In this document: in pieces, positions 63,944-64,000 of the stretch | Layout of the letters: every line of letters starts with the position of its first letter | Numbering within the stretch: the stretch's first letter is position 1 | From: Vicia villosa | Taxonomy: Eukaryota > Streptophyta > Magnoliopsida > Fabales > Fabaceae | Direction of reading: 5' to 3' | Assembly (NCBI RefSeq): GCF_029867415.1 | Contig: NC_081183.1 | Location: forward strand, 196,323,563-196,387,562 | Length of the DNA: 64,000 nucleotides | The notes under the pieces: generated by a model | Databases searched by the model: none | What the model saw: the letters and a program-made list of their open reading frames with translations, nothing else | What the model was told of the DNA's origin: nothing | Program-made: the position numbers and the translations under genes

Positions 63944-64000
63944 CTGAAATGAAGAGGCAAGAGAATCAATGCTAAAATTTTACACTGCTAAAATTTTTGC
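63944..64000 (-). other. Intron of the synaptotagmin gene, running off the window
   Basis: The acceptor CTTCATTTCAG lies next to 63943. The 5' end of the intron is outside the window. Confidence 0.8.

Overview
The window is plant nuclear DNA, most likely from a legume and probably of the pea/vetch (Fabeae) type. It is AT-rich, has plant-type introns, and is dominated by nested LTR retrotransposons of the Ogre/Tat (Ty3/gypsy) and SIRE/Maximus (Ty1/copia) kinds. The only ordinary host genes I can support are a small membrane protein gene (31048-31389, +), a TFIIS N-terminal-domain protein gene (48191-51208 plus a 5' UTR intron, -) and the 3' part of a synaptotagmin gene (62360 to beyond the right edge, -).

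Layout. 1-15815: Ogre copy A, entered from the left inside its extra 5' ORF. It has an open gag-protease ORF, a phase-preserving intron, an open RT/RNase H/second RNase H/integrase ORF, a long 3' untranslated region and a 5.3-kb 3' LTR. 15816-28242: Ogre copy B, which abuts the LTR of copy A. It has lost PBS, gag and protease, starts inside the intron, keeps an open pol ORF, and has its own 3' UTR and a 6.1-kb LTR. 28255-29020: LINE remnant. 30950-31500: small membrane protein gene. 32040-34661 and 44535-46290: decayed older retroelement sequence, split by the young copia element. 34667-44529: SIRE-type copia element on the minus strand, with near-identical LTRs, a perfect CATAC target duplication, gag, pol and an additional 3' ORF. 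47640-53350: TFIIS-type gene, whose 5' UTR intron holds a hAT-like MITE. 53526-53823: Tourist-like MITE. 54210-55517: LINE endonuclease fragment. 55722-60121: scrambled copia LTR pieces. 62360-64000: synaptotagmin gene.

Most unusual signals. (1) The untranslated parts of both Ogre copies are built from arrays of short stem-loops. Stem sequences change by paired substitutions while loops and bulges stay fixed. The clearest is a three-unit array directly after the integrase stop codon, present in both copies (8435-8603 and 19562-19730). Others are a UGGUA internal-loop hairpin array, a 77-bp tandem repeat, CAAGGC-loop hairpins and a CCUUG/CAAGG hairpin array in one LTR. (2) The copia element carries five pairs of near-palindromes (GGAACCGGTTCC plus a partner) with a constant 20.5-21 bp centre spacing. 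They lie upstream of both its LTR TATA box and a second TATA box before the 3' ORF. (3) One Ogre LTR carries two tRNA-like modules with A box, B box and T-run. (4) The young copia element has two in-frame stop codons between gag and pol. (5) The TFIIS-type gene has an AUG-stop element six bases before its start codon and five DLN motifs, one an exact DLNxxP EAR motif. Hairpin assignments were made by reading the sequence, not by folding software.
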